A DNA stretch of 64,000 nt from Cognatishimia coralii (lineage in GTDB: Bacteria > Pseudomonadota > Alphaproteobacteria > Rhodobacterales > Rhodobacteraceae): contig NZ_JBBGAZ010000007.1 of the NCBI RefSeq assembly GCF_037478305.1, positions 124,001 through 188,000 on the forward strand. Reading direction: 5' to 3'. Shown here piece after piece: positions 51,328-59,389 of this stretch. Every line of letters begins with the position of its first letter. Position 1 is the stretch's first letter. The position numbers and the translations under genes were made by a program. The notes under the pieces were generated by a model that did no database searches, was not told where the DNA came from, and saw nothing but the letters and a program-made list of their open reading frames with translations.

Positions 51328-51750
51328 ATGAAACTAACACGGCGAGACCTCCTCGCGCTTGGAACTGGCAGCTTTGCAATGGCGAGCCTGTCCGCTCTGC
51401 CAGCTTTTGCAAGCTTGGCAGACGATGCAATCGCAGCATTGACGGGTGGCGCAGAACTGGGTGAGGGGGCTATTTCCCTGACCGCTCCGGAAATCGCGGA
51501 GAACGGCAACACTGTGCCAATCGGTGTCGATGCGCCGGGCGCTGTCGAGGTTACCTTGTATGCGGACGGCAACCCAACTCCGAACGTCGCAACGTTCAAG
51601 TTCGGACCGCTGAGTGCGTCGCGTAGCGCGTCCACGCGAATTCGTTTGGCGTCCACGCAAAATGTGATTGCTGTGGCAAAAATGGAAGATGGATCTTTCC
51701 AGATGGCGAAGGCCAACGTGAAGGTCACAATCGGCGGCTGCGGCGGCTAA
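51328..51750 (+). CDS. soxY: Thiosulfate carrier subunit SoxY
   Basis: A 140-residue protein with a twin-arginine signal (TRRDLLALG) and the hallmark C-terminal GGCGG, whose Cys138 holds the sulfur intermediates during the Sox cycle. The middle (IGVDAPGAVEVTLYADGNPTPNVATFKF) is the family's beta fold. It forms a heterodimer with SoxZ. The start at ATG 51328 follows GGAGAG; the frame from 51316 adds four residues ahead of that site. Confidence 0.95.
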   Translation: MKLTRRDLLALGTGSFAMASLSALPAFASLADDAIAALTGGAELGEGAISLTAPEIAENGNTVPIGVDAPGAVEVTLYADGNPTPNVATFKFGPLSASRSASTRIRLASTQNVIAVAKMEDGSFQMAKANVKVTIGGCGG

Positions 51751-51770
51751 AAGCGGTAAGGAGAATTATC

Positions 51771-52100
51771 ATGGCATCTGGTGTAAAACCACGCGTCAAA
51801 GTACCAAAGACCGCAGCTGCGGGCGACACGATTACGATCAAAACCTTGATCAGCCACAAGATGGAAAGCGGCCAGCGTAAAGACGCAGACGGCAATACAA
51901 TCCCACGTTCAATCATCAACCGCTTTGTCGCCGAATTTAATGGGCAAAGTGTGATTGATGTGGCGCTGGAGCCAGCAATCTCGACCAACCCTTATTTCCA
52001 GTTCGACGCAGTTGTGCCGGAAAGCGGTGAGTTCAAGTTCACGTGGTATGACGACGATGGATCTGTCTACGAAACAGCGAAAAAAATCAGCGTTTCGTAA
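51771..52100 (+). CDS. soxZ: SoxYZ carrier subunit SoxZ
   Basis: A 109-residue soluble protein with typical segments KPRVKVPKTAAAGDTITIKTLISHKMESGQR in pieces and FKFTWYDDDGSVYE at the end. It has no signal peptide and is exported as a SoxY hitchhiker via the Tat route. SoxYZ carries the growing sulfur chain between SoxXA, SoxB and SoxCD. It lies 20 nt after soxY with a clear AAGGAGAA ribosome-binding site. Confidence 0.95.
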   Translation: MASGVKPRVKVPKTAAAGDTITIKTLISHKMESGQRKDADGNTIPRSIINRFVAEFNGQSVIDVALEPAISTNPYFQFDAVVPESGEFKFTWYDDDGSVYETAKKISVS

Positions 52101-52131
52101 GGGCTTAGATCTTCGACGAGGGAGGAATACA

Positions 52132-52962
52132 ATGCAAGCTAGACTGTGGGTTACATCCGCCGCGATTGCGATCTTTGGGTCGGTGGCGTCCGCACAGGAT
52201 GCCAGCAATTTGATGATTGATGGCGTACCAATGGTGACAGAGATCGCCGCGCCATCACACATGGAAAATGTCGACACCATCTATTCTGGCTGGCGCTTCC
52301 GGGCACCTGAGACACAGGCGCTAGAAATGGACGACTTTGACAATCCCGCTTTCGTCTTTGTGGAACAGGCAGAAGAAATCTGGGCAACAGAGGATGGATC
52401 TCAGGGGAAAGCCTGCGCGTCTTGTCACTCGATAGAGGACTTTGCCGGTTTGCGCGCAACGCTTCCGCGGGTCGAGGATGGCAAGCTAGTAACGCTCGAA
52501 GATCTCATCAACAAAAGCCGTGTTGAGCATATGGGCGCAGAGCCCTGGAAGTGGTCTAGCGGCAGCATGACAGCGATGACCGCGCTGATTGGCCTGCAAT
52601 CGCGGGGTATGCCTATGAACGTCGCGATCGACGGAGACGCAGCGGCCCATTGGGAAGCCGGCAAAGAGCTGTATTACCAACGTGTTGGGCAGCTTGATAT
52701 GGCTTGCTCTAACTGCCACGAAGACAATTACGGCGTGATGATCCGTGCGGACCACCTCAGCCAGGGTCAGATCAATGGCTTCCCGACCTATCGTTTGAAA
52801 AACGCAAAGCTGAACTCGATCCACGGTCGGTTCAAAGGGTGCATGAGCAATATTCGCGCGACGCCTTACGCCGAAGGTAGCGAAGAGTTCAAAGCGCTTG
52901 AGCTGTACATCGCATCTCGTGGGCAAGGCCTATCCGTCGAGACTCCTTCTGTACGTAACTAG
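52132..52962 (+). CDS. soxA: Sulfur oxidation c-type cytochrome SoxA (two haem motifs)
   Basis: A 276-residue cytochrome from ATG 52132, preceded by GGGAGGAA. It has a signal peptide ending VASAQD, a first haem motif CASCH (95-99) and a second CSNCH (192-196). Cys237 in FKGCMSNIRATP is the residue that is a cysteine-persulfide haem ligand in characterised SoxA. Together with SoxX it joins thiosulfate oxidatively to SoxY. Two motifs mark the di-haem form. The long frame from 51955 is a shadow of soxZ. Confidence 0.94.
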   Translation: MQARLWVTSAAIAIFGSVASAQDASNLMIDGVPMVTEIAAPSHMENVDTIYSGWRFRAPETQALEMDDFDNPAFVFVEQAEEIWATEDGSQGKACASCHSIEDFAGLRATLPRVEDGKLVTLEDLINKSRVEHMGAEPWKWSSGSMTAMTALIGLQSRGMPMNVAIDGDAAAHWEAGKELYYQRVGQLDMACSNCHEDNYGVMIRADHLSQGQINGFPTYRLKNAKLNSIHGRFKGCMSNIRATPYAEGSEEFKALELYIASRGQGLSVETPSVRN

Positions 52963-53008
52963 TTCTGAAGGCCCCGGAGCGTGAGTTCTGGGGTTTTCAT
53001 GCGTTTTA

Positions 53009-53030
53009 CATATTAACGAATTCGAATATG
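53009..53030. promoter_or_regulatory. Dyad upstream of soxB
   Basis: CATATT and AATATG flank 10 nt (53009-53030), with CGAATTCG in the centre. It contains ATTA-N8-GAATATGA, a pattern that recurs exactly upstream of the terminal MBL gene (63439-63454). The position, about 15 nt before ATG 53045, suits an operator for an internal promoter. Confidence 0.45.
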
Positions 53031-53044
53031 AGAAAGAGAAGTCA

Positions 53045-54742
53045 ATGATCTCACGTCGAGACTTTCTGCAAGTCAGCATGGCGGCCTCAGCGCTTCTTGG
53101 GGCGTCGGGGTTTGGAAACTGGGCACGACTGGCGGCCCAGCAAAAGCTCACGCAAGATCAACTGTTGAACTTTGACACCTATGGAAATGTGTCGCTGATC
53201 CATGTGACGGACATCCATGGGCAACTTAAACCGATCTATTTCCGCGAGCCGTCCATCAACATTGGTGTTGGTTCAAATAAGGGTGCAGTGCCGCATGTGA
53301 CGGGGGCGGACTTTCGCAAGCTTTATGGCATCAATGACGGAAGCCCGAGCCACTATGCGCTAAGTTCCGGTGACTTTGCTGCTTTGGCAGAGGGGTACGG
53401 GCGCGTCGGCGGAATGGATCGTGTTGCGACAGTGATAAACGCAATTCGCGCGGATCGGCCGGATGCGATCCTGCTCGATGGCGGTGATACGTGGCACGGC
53501 TCCTATACGACCTATCACACTCAGGGTCAGGACATGGTCAACGTCATGAACGCGCTCAAACCAGATGCGATGACGTTCCACTGGGAATTCACCCTTGGCA
53601 GCGACCGGGTCAATGAGATTGTCGAAAGCCTTCCGTTTGCAGCGCTTGGCCAGAATATTTTTGATGCAGAATGGGACGAGCCGACTGAACTCTTCCCGCC
53701 TTACAAAATGTTTGAGCGTGGCGGCACAAAAATCGCCGTTATCGGGCAGGCTTTCCCATACATGCCGATCGCCAATCCGCGGTGGATGTTCCCCGAGTAC
53801 TCATTTGGGATTCGAGATGAGAACATGGCGGCGATGGTGGAAGAAGTGCGTTCCATGGGCGCGGAATGTGTGGTCGTGCTAAGCCACAACGGCTTTGACG
53901 TTGATAAAAAAATGGCCAGCGTTGTGCCAGGGATTGATGTGATCCTGTCAGGTCACACGCATGATGCGCTGCCAGAACCGGTTTTGGTTGGTAAGACGAT
54001 CATCGTACCTTCAGGGTCGAATGGTAAGTTCGTGAGCCGCGTTGATCTGGACATTCGCGATGGGCAGATGATGGGCTATCGCACGAAGCTCATCCCAATT
54101 TTCTCGGACGTTATTGCGCCAGATCCAGAAGTTTCCGCCCTGATTGACGCGCAGCGCGCGCCGTATGAGGCGGCGATGGGTGAAGTGATCGGCAAGACCG
54201 ATAGCACACTCTACCGTCGCGGCAACTTCAATGGCACGTGGGACGATGTGATTTGCGATGCGCTGATCAGCGAACGCGATGCTGAGATTGCTCTGAGCCC
54301 GGGGGTGCGTTGGGGCCCAAGCCTCATCGCAGGTCAGGATATTACCCGCGAAGACATCTGGGGCGTGACCTCAATGACATATGGCGAAGCGTACCGCACT
54401 GAAATGAAAGGCGAATTCCTGAAGGTTGTACTCGAAGACGTCGCCGATAACATCTTTAACCCCGACCCATATTACCAGCAGGGTGGTGATATGGTGCGCA
54501 CGGGTGGCCTCGGCTACCGCGTCGACGTGAGCAAGCCTCAAGGTGAGCGCATTTCTAACATGACGCTCTTGTCGACTGGCGAGCAGATTGACCCTTCAAA
54601 ATCTTATGTCGTGGCCGGTTGGGCCAGCGTGAATGAAGGCACCGAAGGCCCTCAGATTTGGGATGTGGTTGAAAGCCACATTCGCAAGCTGGGTACGGTC
54701 ACGGTGCAAGACAACAACAGCGTCGACGTTGTCGGCATTTAA
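53045..54742 (+). CDS. soxB: Thiosulfohydrolase SoxB
   Basis: A 565-residue periplasmic enzyme with a Tat signal (SRRDFLQVS). The metallophosphatase-like dimanganese site is visible in VTDIHGQLKP, LLDGGDTWHGS, VLSHNGFDV and LSGHTHDALPEP. A C-terminal 5'-nucleotidase-like domain starts near residue 390. SoxB hydrolyses the terminal sulfonate from SoxY-bound intermediates, releasing sulfate. The length is normal. It lies 82 nt after soxA, the largest spacing inside the structural run, with a dyad in between. Confidence 0.96.
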   Translation: MISRRDFLQVSMAASALLGASGFGNWARLAAQQKLTQDQLLNFDTYGNVSLIHVTDIHGQLKPIYFREPSINIGVGSNKGAVPHVTGADFRKLYGINDGSPSHYALSSGDFAALAEGYGRVGGMDRVATVINAIRADRPDAILLDGGDTWHGSYTTYHTQGQDMVNVMNALKPDAMTFHWEFTLGSDRVNEIVESLPFAALGQNIFDAEWDEPTELFPPYKMFERGGTKIAVIGQAFPYMPIANPRWMFPEYSFGIRDENMAAMVEEVRSMGAECVVVLSHNGFDVDKKMASVVPGIDVILSGHTHDALPEPVLVGKTIIVPSGSNGKFVSRVDLDIRDGQMMGYRTKLIPIFSDVIAPDPEVSALIDAQRAPYEAAMGEVIGKTDSTLYRRGNFNGTWDDVICDALISERDAEIALSPGVRWGPSLIAGQDITREDIWGVTSMTYGEAYRTEMKGEFLKVVLEDVADNIFNPDPYYQQGGDMVRTGGLGYRVDVSKPQGERISNMTLLSTGEQIDPSKSYVVAGWASVNEGTEGPQIWDVVESHIRKLGTVTVQDNNSVDVVGI

Positions 54743-54763
54743 TCCTCGGAGACTTTGAGACGA

Positions 54764-56026
54764 ATGAACAAGCTGTCAAAGCCATCCCGCCGAGCCTTCC
54801 TAAGGGGAAGCGCCGCTGCCGCAGCTGGCACCGTTGCTGGCGCTGCTGGGGCGCAGACGCCAGATCCTTTGATCACCGAATTGCAGGACTGGGCGTCGTA
54901 CACCGGTGCGGGGGTTGATGAAACGCCCTATGGCATGCCGATCCAGTATGAATCCCATGTCGTGCGTCGCAATGTGGAATGGCTCACAGCCTCACCCATT
55001 TCCTCGATCAACTTCACGCCGATCCATGCTCTGGATGGAACGATTACACCACAAGGCTGTGCTTTTGAGCGTCATCACTCGGGCGCCATTGAGCTGCGTA
55101 AAGAAGACTATCGCCTGATGATCAATGGCTTGGTCGATCGCCCCTTGGTGTTCACCTACGAAGACATCGAGCGTTTCCCGCGTGAAAACCACGTATACTT
55201 CTGTGAATGCGCGGCCAACACAGGGATGGAATGGGCTGGAGCTCAGTTGAATGGTGCTCAGTTCACCCATGGTATGATCCACAATATGGAATATACCGGC
55301 GTGCCTTTGCGGACACTGCTCCAAGAGGCGGGTGCGGACATATCGTCTGATAAATGGGTCTATGTAGAAGGTGCGGATGCATCTTCCAATGGCCGTTCCA
55401 TCCCAATGGAAAAGGCGCTTGATGACGTTCTCGTCGCGTTCAAGGCCAATGGCGAAGCGCTGCGGATGGAGCACGGTTATCCAGTGCGCCTTGTTGTGCC
55501 CGGCTGGGAAGGCAATATGTGGGTGAAATGGCTGCGTCGAATTGAGGTCGTTGATACCGCTGTCGAAAGCCGCGAAGAAACCTCCAAATACACGGACGTG
55601 TATGAGGACGGTACCGCCCGCAAATGGACCTGGGTCATGGATGCGAAATCTGTGATTACCTCTCCCAGCCCACAGATGCCTATCACACATGGCACAGGCC
55701 CGCTTGTGATTTCCGGTCTCGCTTGGTCAGGCCATGGCCAGATTACGCGCGTCGATGTTTCCAAAGATGGCGGGATTACCTGGGAAACCGCGCGTTTAGG
55801 CAAACAGGGCGACACCAAAGCGCTGACACGGTTCTATCTGGACACCGAATGGGATGGCGCGCCGATGCTCCTGCAATCCCGCGCGATGGATGAAACCGGC
55901 TATGTGCAACCCACGAAAGATCAACTGCGCGAGCAGCGCGGCGAAAACGCCGTTTATCACAACAACTGTATCCAGACTTGGTACGTCAACGTAGAAGGGG
56001 TGGCCGAGAATGTCGAAGTCTCTTAA
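54764..56026 (+). CDS. soxC: Sulfane dehydrogenase molybdenum subunit SoxC
   Basis: A 420-residue molybdopterin enzyme of the sulfite-oxidase family with a Tat signal (PSRRAFLRGSAA). The cofactor-ligand Cys is in VYFCECAANTGMEW. The dimerisation domain begins near residue 310 (GLAWSGHGQITRVDVS). SoxCD removes six electrons from the sulfane sulfur on SoxY, so thiosulfate is oxidised fully without globule formation. ATG 54764 is preferred; a TTG at 54755 would add three residues. It overlaps soxD by 17 nt. Confidence 0.94.
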   Translation: MNKLSKPSRRAFLRGSAAAAAGTVAGAAGAQTPDPLITELQDWASYTGAGVDETPYGMPIQYESHVVRRNVEWLTASPISSINFTPIHALDGTITPQGCAFERHHSGAIELRKEDYRLMINGLVDRPLVFTYEDIERFPRENHVYFCECAANTGMEWAGAQLNGAQFTHGMIHNMEYTGVPLRTLLQEAGADISSDKWVYVEGADASSNGRSIPMEKALDDVLVAFKANGEALRMEHGYPVRLVVPGWEGNMWVKWLRRIEVVDTAVESREETSKYTDVYEDGTARKWTWVMDAKSVITSPSPQMPITHGTGPLVISGLAWSGHGQITRVDVSKDGGITWETARLGKQGDTKALTRFYLDTEWDGAPMLLQSRAMDETGYVQPTKDQLREQRGENAVYHNNCIQTWYVNVEGVAENVEVS

Positions 56027-57302
56027 TCAGATTTATCTGCCGGCCTTTGGTGGGATCTCATTGGTCATCGCCGTGGCGTTGGTTATGTCAAACCGCGAAT
56101 ACGCTGACGACCGCATGTCGATGCTGGAGGGCAGAATTGCGCAGGTTGATGCGCATGCCGCAGAGTCCAAACAGCTTGCGTCTGCATTGGCCCTCGAACT
56201 CGAAGCCACCAAAGCCGAAGCGGCTACAGTGACCGCAACTCTGACCGCACTAGCGCCGGTTTCCGAGGGAACATTTGGCCTTGGACGCGCTGCGCTGGCT
56301 GAAGAAATTGCCGCATGGGACGTGGATGTCTTGCCAGACGGTCGCGGGCTCCCTGCTGGACAGGGTGACGTTTGGACCGGCGAGGAAGTTTTTGCCGAGC
56401 GTTGCGGGTCTTGCCATGGTGATTTCGCTGAGGGTGTAGACAATTGGCCGGTTCTGGCAGGGGGCTTTGACACGCTCGCCGACGAAGACCCAGTCAAAAC
56501 TGTCGGTTCCTATTGGCCACATCTTTCGACTGCCTGGGACTATATCAACCGCTCTATGCCCTTTGGGGAAGCGGGCACGCTGACCGCCGATGAGACCTAC
56601 GCGATTGTGGCTTACATCCTGTATTCGAACGACTTGGTGGATGACGACTTCGTTCTTTCCAACGAAAATTTCTCGGATTTCGACATGTACAACGCCAAGG
56701 GCTTTGTGATCGATGATCGGCCTGAGCTGGAATATGCGGAATGGCGCGCCGAGCCCTGTATGAGCAACTGTAAAGACGAAGTTGCCGTAACGATGCGCTC
56801 TGTTTTTCTGGTGGAAACGCCCCCAGAAGGGGGATCGAATTCTGTGATGAACCACAGTTCACTCGAGGGGATTCCGTCTTTCACGGCGAATGGTCCTTCG
56901 TTCATCCCAGCGTCTACTGCGAAGCCCGAAGCGCCTGCGGCTCAGGAGGCTGCGGCCGAGCCTGCAAAGGGCGCTGATGCCGGCGCGGAACTGATCGCGG
57001 CTGGTGAAAAAGTCTTCAAGAAGTGTAAGGCCTGCCACGAAGTCGGTGATGGTGCCAAGAACAAGTCCGGCCCTCAGTTGAACGGCCTGATTGGGCGCAC
57101 GGTGGGTTCGGTTGACGGCTTTAGATATTCCAACGCTTTCAAAGCGTTGATGGAAGAAGGGCGCGTTTGGGATGAAGAGTCTCTCGCCGCGTTTCTAGCA
57201 AAGCCGAAGTCCTACATCAAAGGGACCAAAATGGCCTTCTCAGGCCTCAAGAAGAAAGGAGATCAGGAAGCGATTGTCGCGTACCTGAATAGCTTTCGCT
57301 AG
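56010..57302 (+). CDS. soxD: Sulfane dehydrogenase di-haem cytochrome SoxD
   Basis: A 430-residue cytochrome. An N-terminal membrane or signal segment (about 8-26) is followed by a heptad-like helix (37-80) and a first haem domain with CGSCH (132-136). An Ala/Pro/Glu-rich linker (about 305-330) leads to a second haem domain with CKACH (339-343). It takes electrons from SoxC. The stop TAG is followed in the +1 frame by another Ala/Pro/Glu-rich linker and a third haem domain. The gene therefore looks like a truncated part of a longer tri-haem reading unit. Confidence 0.92.
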   Translation: MSKSLNQIYLPAFGGISLVIAVALVMSNREYADDRMSMLEGRIAQVDAHAAESKQLASALALELEATKAEAATVTATLTALAPVSEGTFGLGRAALAEEIAAWDVDVLPDGRGLPAGQGDVWTGEEVFAERCGSCHGDFAEGVDNWPVLAGGFDTLADEDPVKTVGSYWPHLSTAWDYINRSMPFGEAGTLTADETYAIVAYILYSNDLVDDDFVLSNENFSDFDMYNAKGFVIDDRPELEYAEWRAEPCMSNCKDEVAVTMRSVFLVETPPEGGSNSVMNHSSLEGIPSFTANGPSFIPASTAKPEAPAAQEAAAEPAKGADAGAELIAAGEKVFKKCKACHEVGDGAKNKSGPQLNGLIGRTVGSVDGFRYSNAFKALMEEGRVWDEESLAAFLAKPKSYIKGTKMAFSGLKKKGDQEAIVAYLNSFR

Positions 57303-57612
57303 TGGCGAAGGCGCCGCGCAAGCTGCGGCCCCTGAGACGGCCTTTACCGTTTCGAAAGAGATCCTGGCGATCGAAGGGGACCCTGAATATGGGGAGTATT
57401 TAGGGTCAGAATGCACAACCTGCCACCAGGCAAATGGCGGCAACGACGGCATACCTTCGATTATCGGGTGGGAAACTGAAGACTTTGTGATCGCAATGCA
57501 CGCCTACAAGGAAAAGCACCGCGAAAACCCAGTCATGCAGATGATTACCGGCCGATTGGCCAATGACGAAATCGCAGCCTTGGCCGCGTATTTCAAAAGC
57601 CTCGGGAACTGA
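57301..57612 (+). pseudogene. soxE: SoxE-like mono-haem cytochrome without a start codon
   Basis: About 103 codons in the +1 frame relative to soxD encode an Ala/Pro-rich linker (GEGAAQAAAPETA) and a cytochrome c domain. That domain has haem motif ECTTCHQANGG and ends FKSLGN at TGA 57610-57612. It resembles the cytochrome partner of flavocytochrome c sulfide dehydrogenase, whose flavoprotein soxF follows 29 nt later. No ATG, GTG or TTG lies in frame before the haem motif; an in-frame TGA at 57286-57288 closes the frame upstream. Either it is a broken gene, or it is read by a +1 shift at the soxD stop as a SoxD-SoxE fusion. Confidence 0.75.
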
Positions 57613-57641
57613 GGCGAAAATAAAAGGGAGGAGACCCCAAT

Positions 57642-58907
57642 ATGACTATGAACAGAAGGACTTTCCTAGGAACGACGGTGGCCGCTTCGGCAACGCTTGC
57701 GGCACCAATGGTTCTGGGTGCAGGTCATGGTAAGCCACGGGTTGTCGTCATCGGTGGTGGTGCCGGCGGTGCGACCGCTGCGCGTTACATTGCCAAGGAC
57801 AGCAAAGGTGAAATCGACGTCACCTTGGTTGAACCAACCCGCAAATATTACACGTGCTTCTTCTCAAACCTCTATCTTGGTGGGTTTAAAGAGATGGACG
57901 ATCTGGGCCACACCTATGGTGGGCTCGCAGCGAATGGCGTGAATGTTGTTCACGACTGGGCAATTGGCGTTGATCGTGACACCAAGACAGTGACTCTGGC
58001 TGGCGGCTCAACGTTGAAGTACGACAAGTTGATCCTGAGCCCCGGTATCGATTTCGTCGATATGTCGGTTCCTGGTTGGGACATCACCTCGCAAAACGCA
58101 ATGCCGCATGCTTACAAAGCAGGGTCCCAGACTGAGCTTTTGAAAGCTCAACTGATGGCAATGCCACAAGGCGGCACCTTTGCAATGGTTGCGCCTCCAA
58201 ACCCGTATCGTTGCCCTCCCGGGCCATACGAGCGGATTTCGATGGTTGCCCACTACCTTAAGAACAATAACCCTACGGCCAAGATCCTGATTGCCGATCC
58301 GAAGCCAAAGTTCTCTAAGATGGGACTGTTCCAAGAAGGTTGGTCAAACCACTATGATGGAATGATCGAATGGGTCGGCGAAGACTTCGGTGGCGGCAAT
58401 GTTGCTGTTGATGCCGATGCGATGACTCTGTCCATCGACGGTGACGTCAACAAAGTGGACGTTTGTAACGTGATCCCTGCCATGAAAGCGGGCAAAATCG
58501 CGGATATCGCGGGCGTAACCGACGGCAACTGGGCTCCGGTCAACGCGGTAGACATGTCCACCAAAGCTGATCCTGACGTTTACGTCCTGGGCGATGCCTC
58601 TCAACAAGGCGATATGCCGAAGTCTGGCTTCTCTGCGAACTCTCAGGCGAAAGTCTGTGCAAACGCGGTACGCGGTGCGCTGACAGGGTCGAAAGTGTTC
58701 CCGGCCAAGTTCTCCAACACGTGCTGGTCGCTGATTGACACCAATGACGGTGTCAAAGTGGGCGCGACCTATGAAGCGACGGCTGAGAAGATCGCCAAGG
58801 TTGACGGGTTCATCTCTCAGACAGGTGAATCCGCGGATGTTCGTAAAGCGACTTACGAAGAATCCGAAGGCTGGTATTCCGGTATCACAGCCGACATGTT
58901 TGGCTAG
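57642..58907 (+). CDS. soxF: Flavocytochrome c sulfide dehydrogenase flavoprotein SoxF
   Basis: A 421-residue FAD protein with a Tat signal (NRRTFLGTT). It has dinucleotide motif VVVIGGGAGGATAA, a Cys in KYYTCFFSNLYLGG at the position of covalent FAD attachment in FccB, and cysteines in YRCPPGPY and SNTCWSLID for the redox disulfide. It oxidises sulfide in the periplasm and normally needs a cytochrome partner such as SoxE. GGGAGGAG lies 8 nt before ATG 57642. A strong terminator follows. Confidence 0.92.
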   Translation: MTMNRRTFLGTTVAASATLAAPMVLGAGHGKPRVVVIGGGAGGATAARYIAKDSKGEIDVTLVEPTRKYYTCFFSNLYLGGFKEMDDLGHTYGGLAANGVNVVHDWAIGVDRDTKTVTLAGGSTLKYDKLILSPGIDFVDMSVPGWDITSQNAMPHAYKAGSQTELLKAQLMAMPQGGTFAMVAPPNPYRCPPGPYERISMVAHYLKNNNPTAKILIADPKPKFSKMGLFQEGWSNHYDGMIEWVGEDFGGGNVAVDADAMTLSIDGDVNKVDVCNVIPAMKAGKIADIAGVTDGNWAPVNAVDMSTKADPDVYVLGDASQQGDMPKSGFSANSQAKVCANAVRGALTGSKVFPAKFSNTCWSLIDTNDGVKVGATYEATAEKIAKVDGFISQTGESADVRKATYEESEGWYSGITADMFG

Positions 58908-58913
58908 AACTAT

Positions 58914-58943
58914 AAAACCCGGGCCTGTTGTGGCCCGGGTTTT
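58914..58943. terminator. Terminator after soxF
   Basis: A perfect 12-bp stem pairs AAAACCCGGGCC (58914-58925) with GGCCCGGGTTTT (58932-58943) around the loop TGTTGT. The T-run at the end of the stem gives an intrinsic terminator 6 nt after the soxF stop. Genes beyond it probably need another promoter or readthrough. Confidence 0.85.
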
Positions 58944-58963
58944 CCAAATTGTTGAGGTTCGCC

Positions 58964-59389
58964 ATGCGCAACATTGTGCTGCCCCTGTTGTTGCTCGCCA
59001 CGCCGGCAATTTCTGAGGCGCCTGTGCTCGTTCCGTACGACGGGAGTTTCGAAGACGCGACTTTTGCCGTTGAAAGCGCGATCGTGGATCGAGGGCTTGT
59101 GATTGATTACGTCAGTCACGTCGGAGACATGCTGAACCGAACCGGAGCAGATGTTGGGAGCGATGCCGCAATCTTTGACGCGGCCGACATCTTTCTTTTC
59201 TGTTCTGCTGTCCTGTCCCGAGAGGTGATGGAGGCAGATCCCAACAATATCCAATTCTGTCCATACGGAATTTTCGTCACCGAGAAAAACGGCGACGTCT
59301 CCATTGGACACCGGACCTATCCCGAGGGGCCTATGCAAAAAATCCAAGCGCTGCTGCAGGATATTGTGACAGAAGCGAGTGCGTTCTGA
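58964..59389 (+). CDS. DUF302 protein, exported
   Basis: A 141-residue protein with a signal peptide (LPLLLLATPAISEAP) and a DUF302 fold. It has VPYDGSFEDATFAVESAIVDRGL at the start, the conserved FCSAVLSREVMEADPNNIQFCPYGIFV in the middle and GHRTYPEGPM near the end. DUF302 proteins are often found in sulfur-oxidation loci; their role is unproved. TTGAGG precedes ATG 58964, which lies just after the soxF terminator. Its stop overlaps the hemA start by one base. Confidence 0.83.
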   Translation: MRNIVLPLLLLATPAISEAPVLVPYDGSFEDATFAVESAIVDRGLVIDYVSHVGDMLNRTGADVGSDAAIFDAADIFLFCSAVLSREVMEADPNNIQFCPYGIFVTEKNGDVSIGHRTYPEGPMQKIQALLQDIVTEASAF

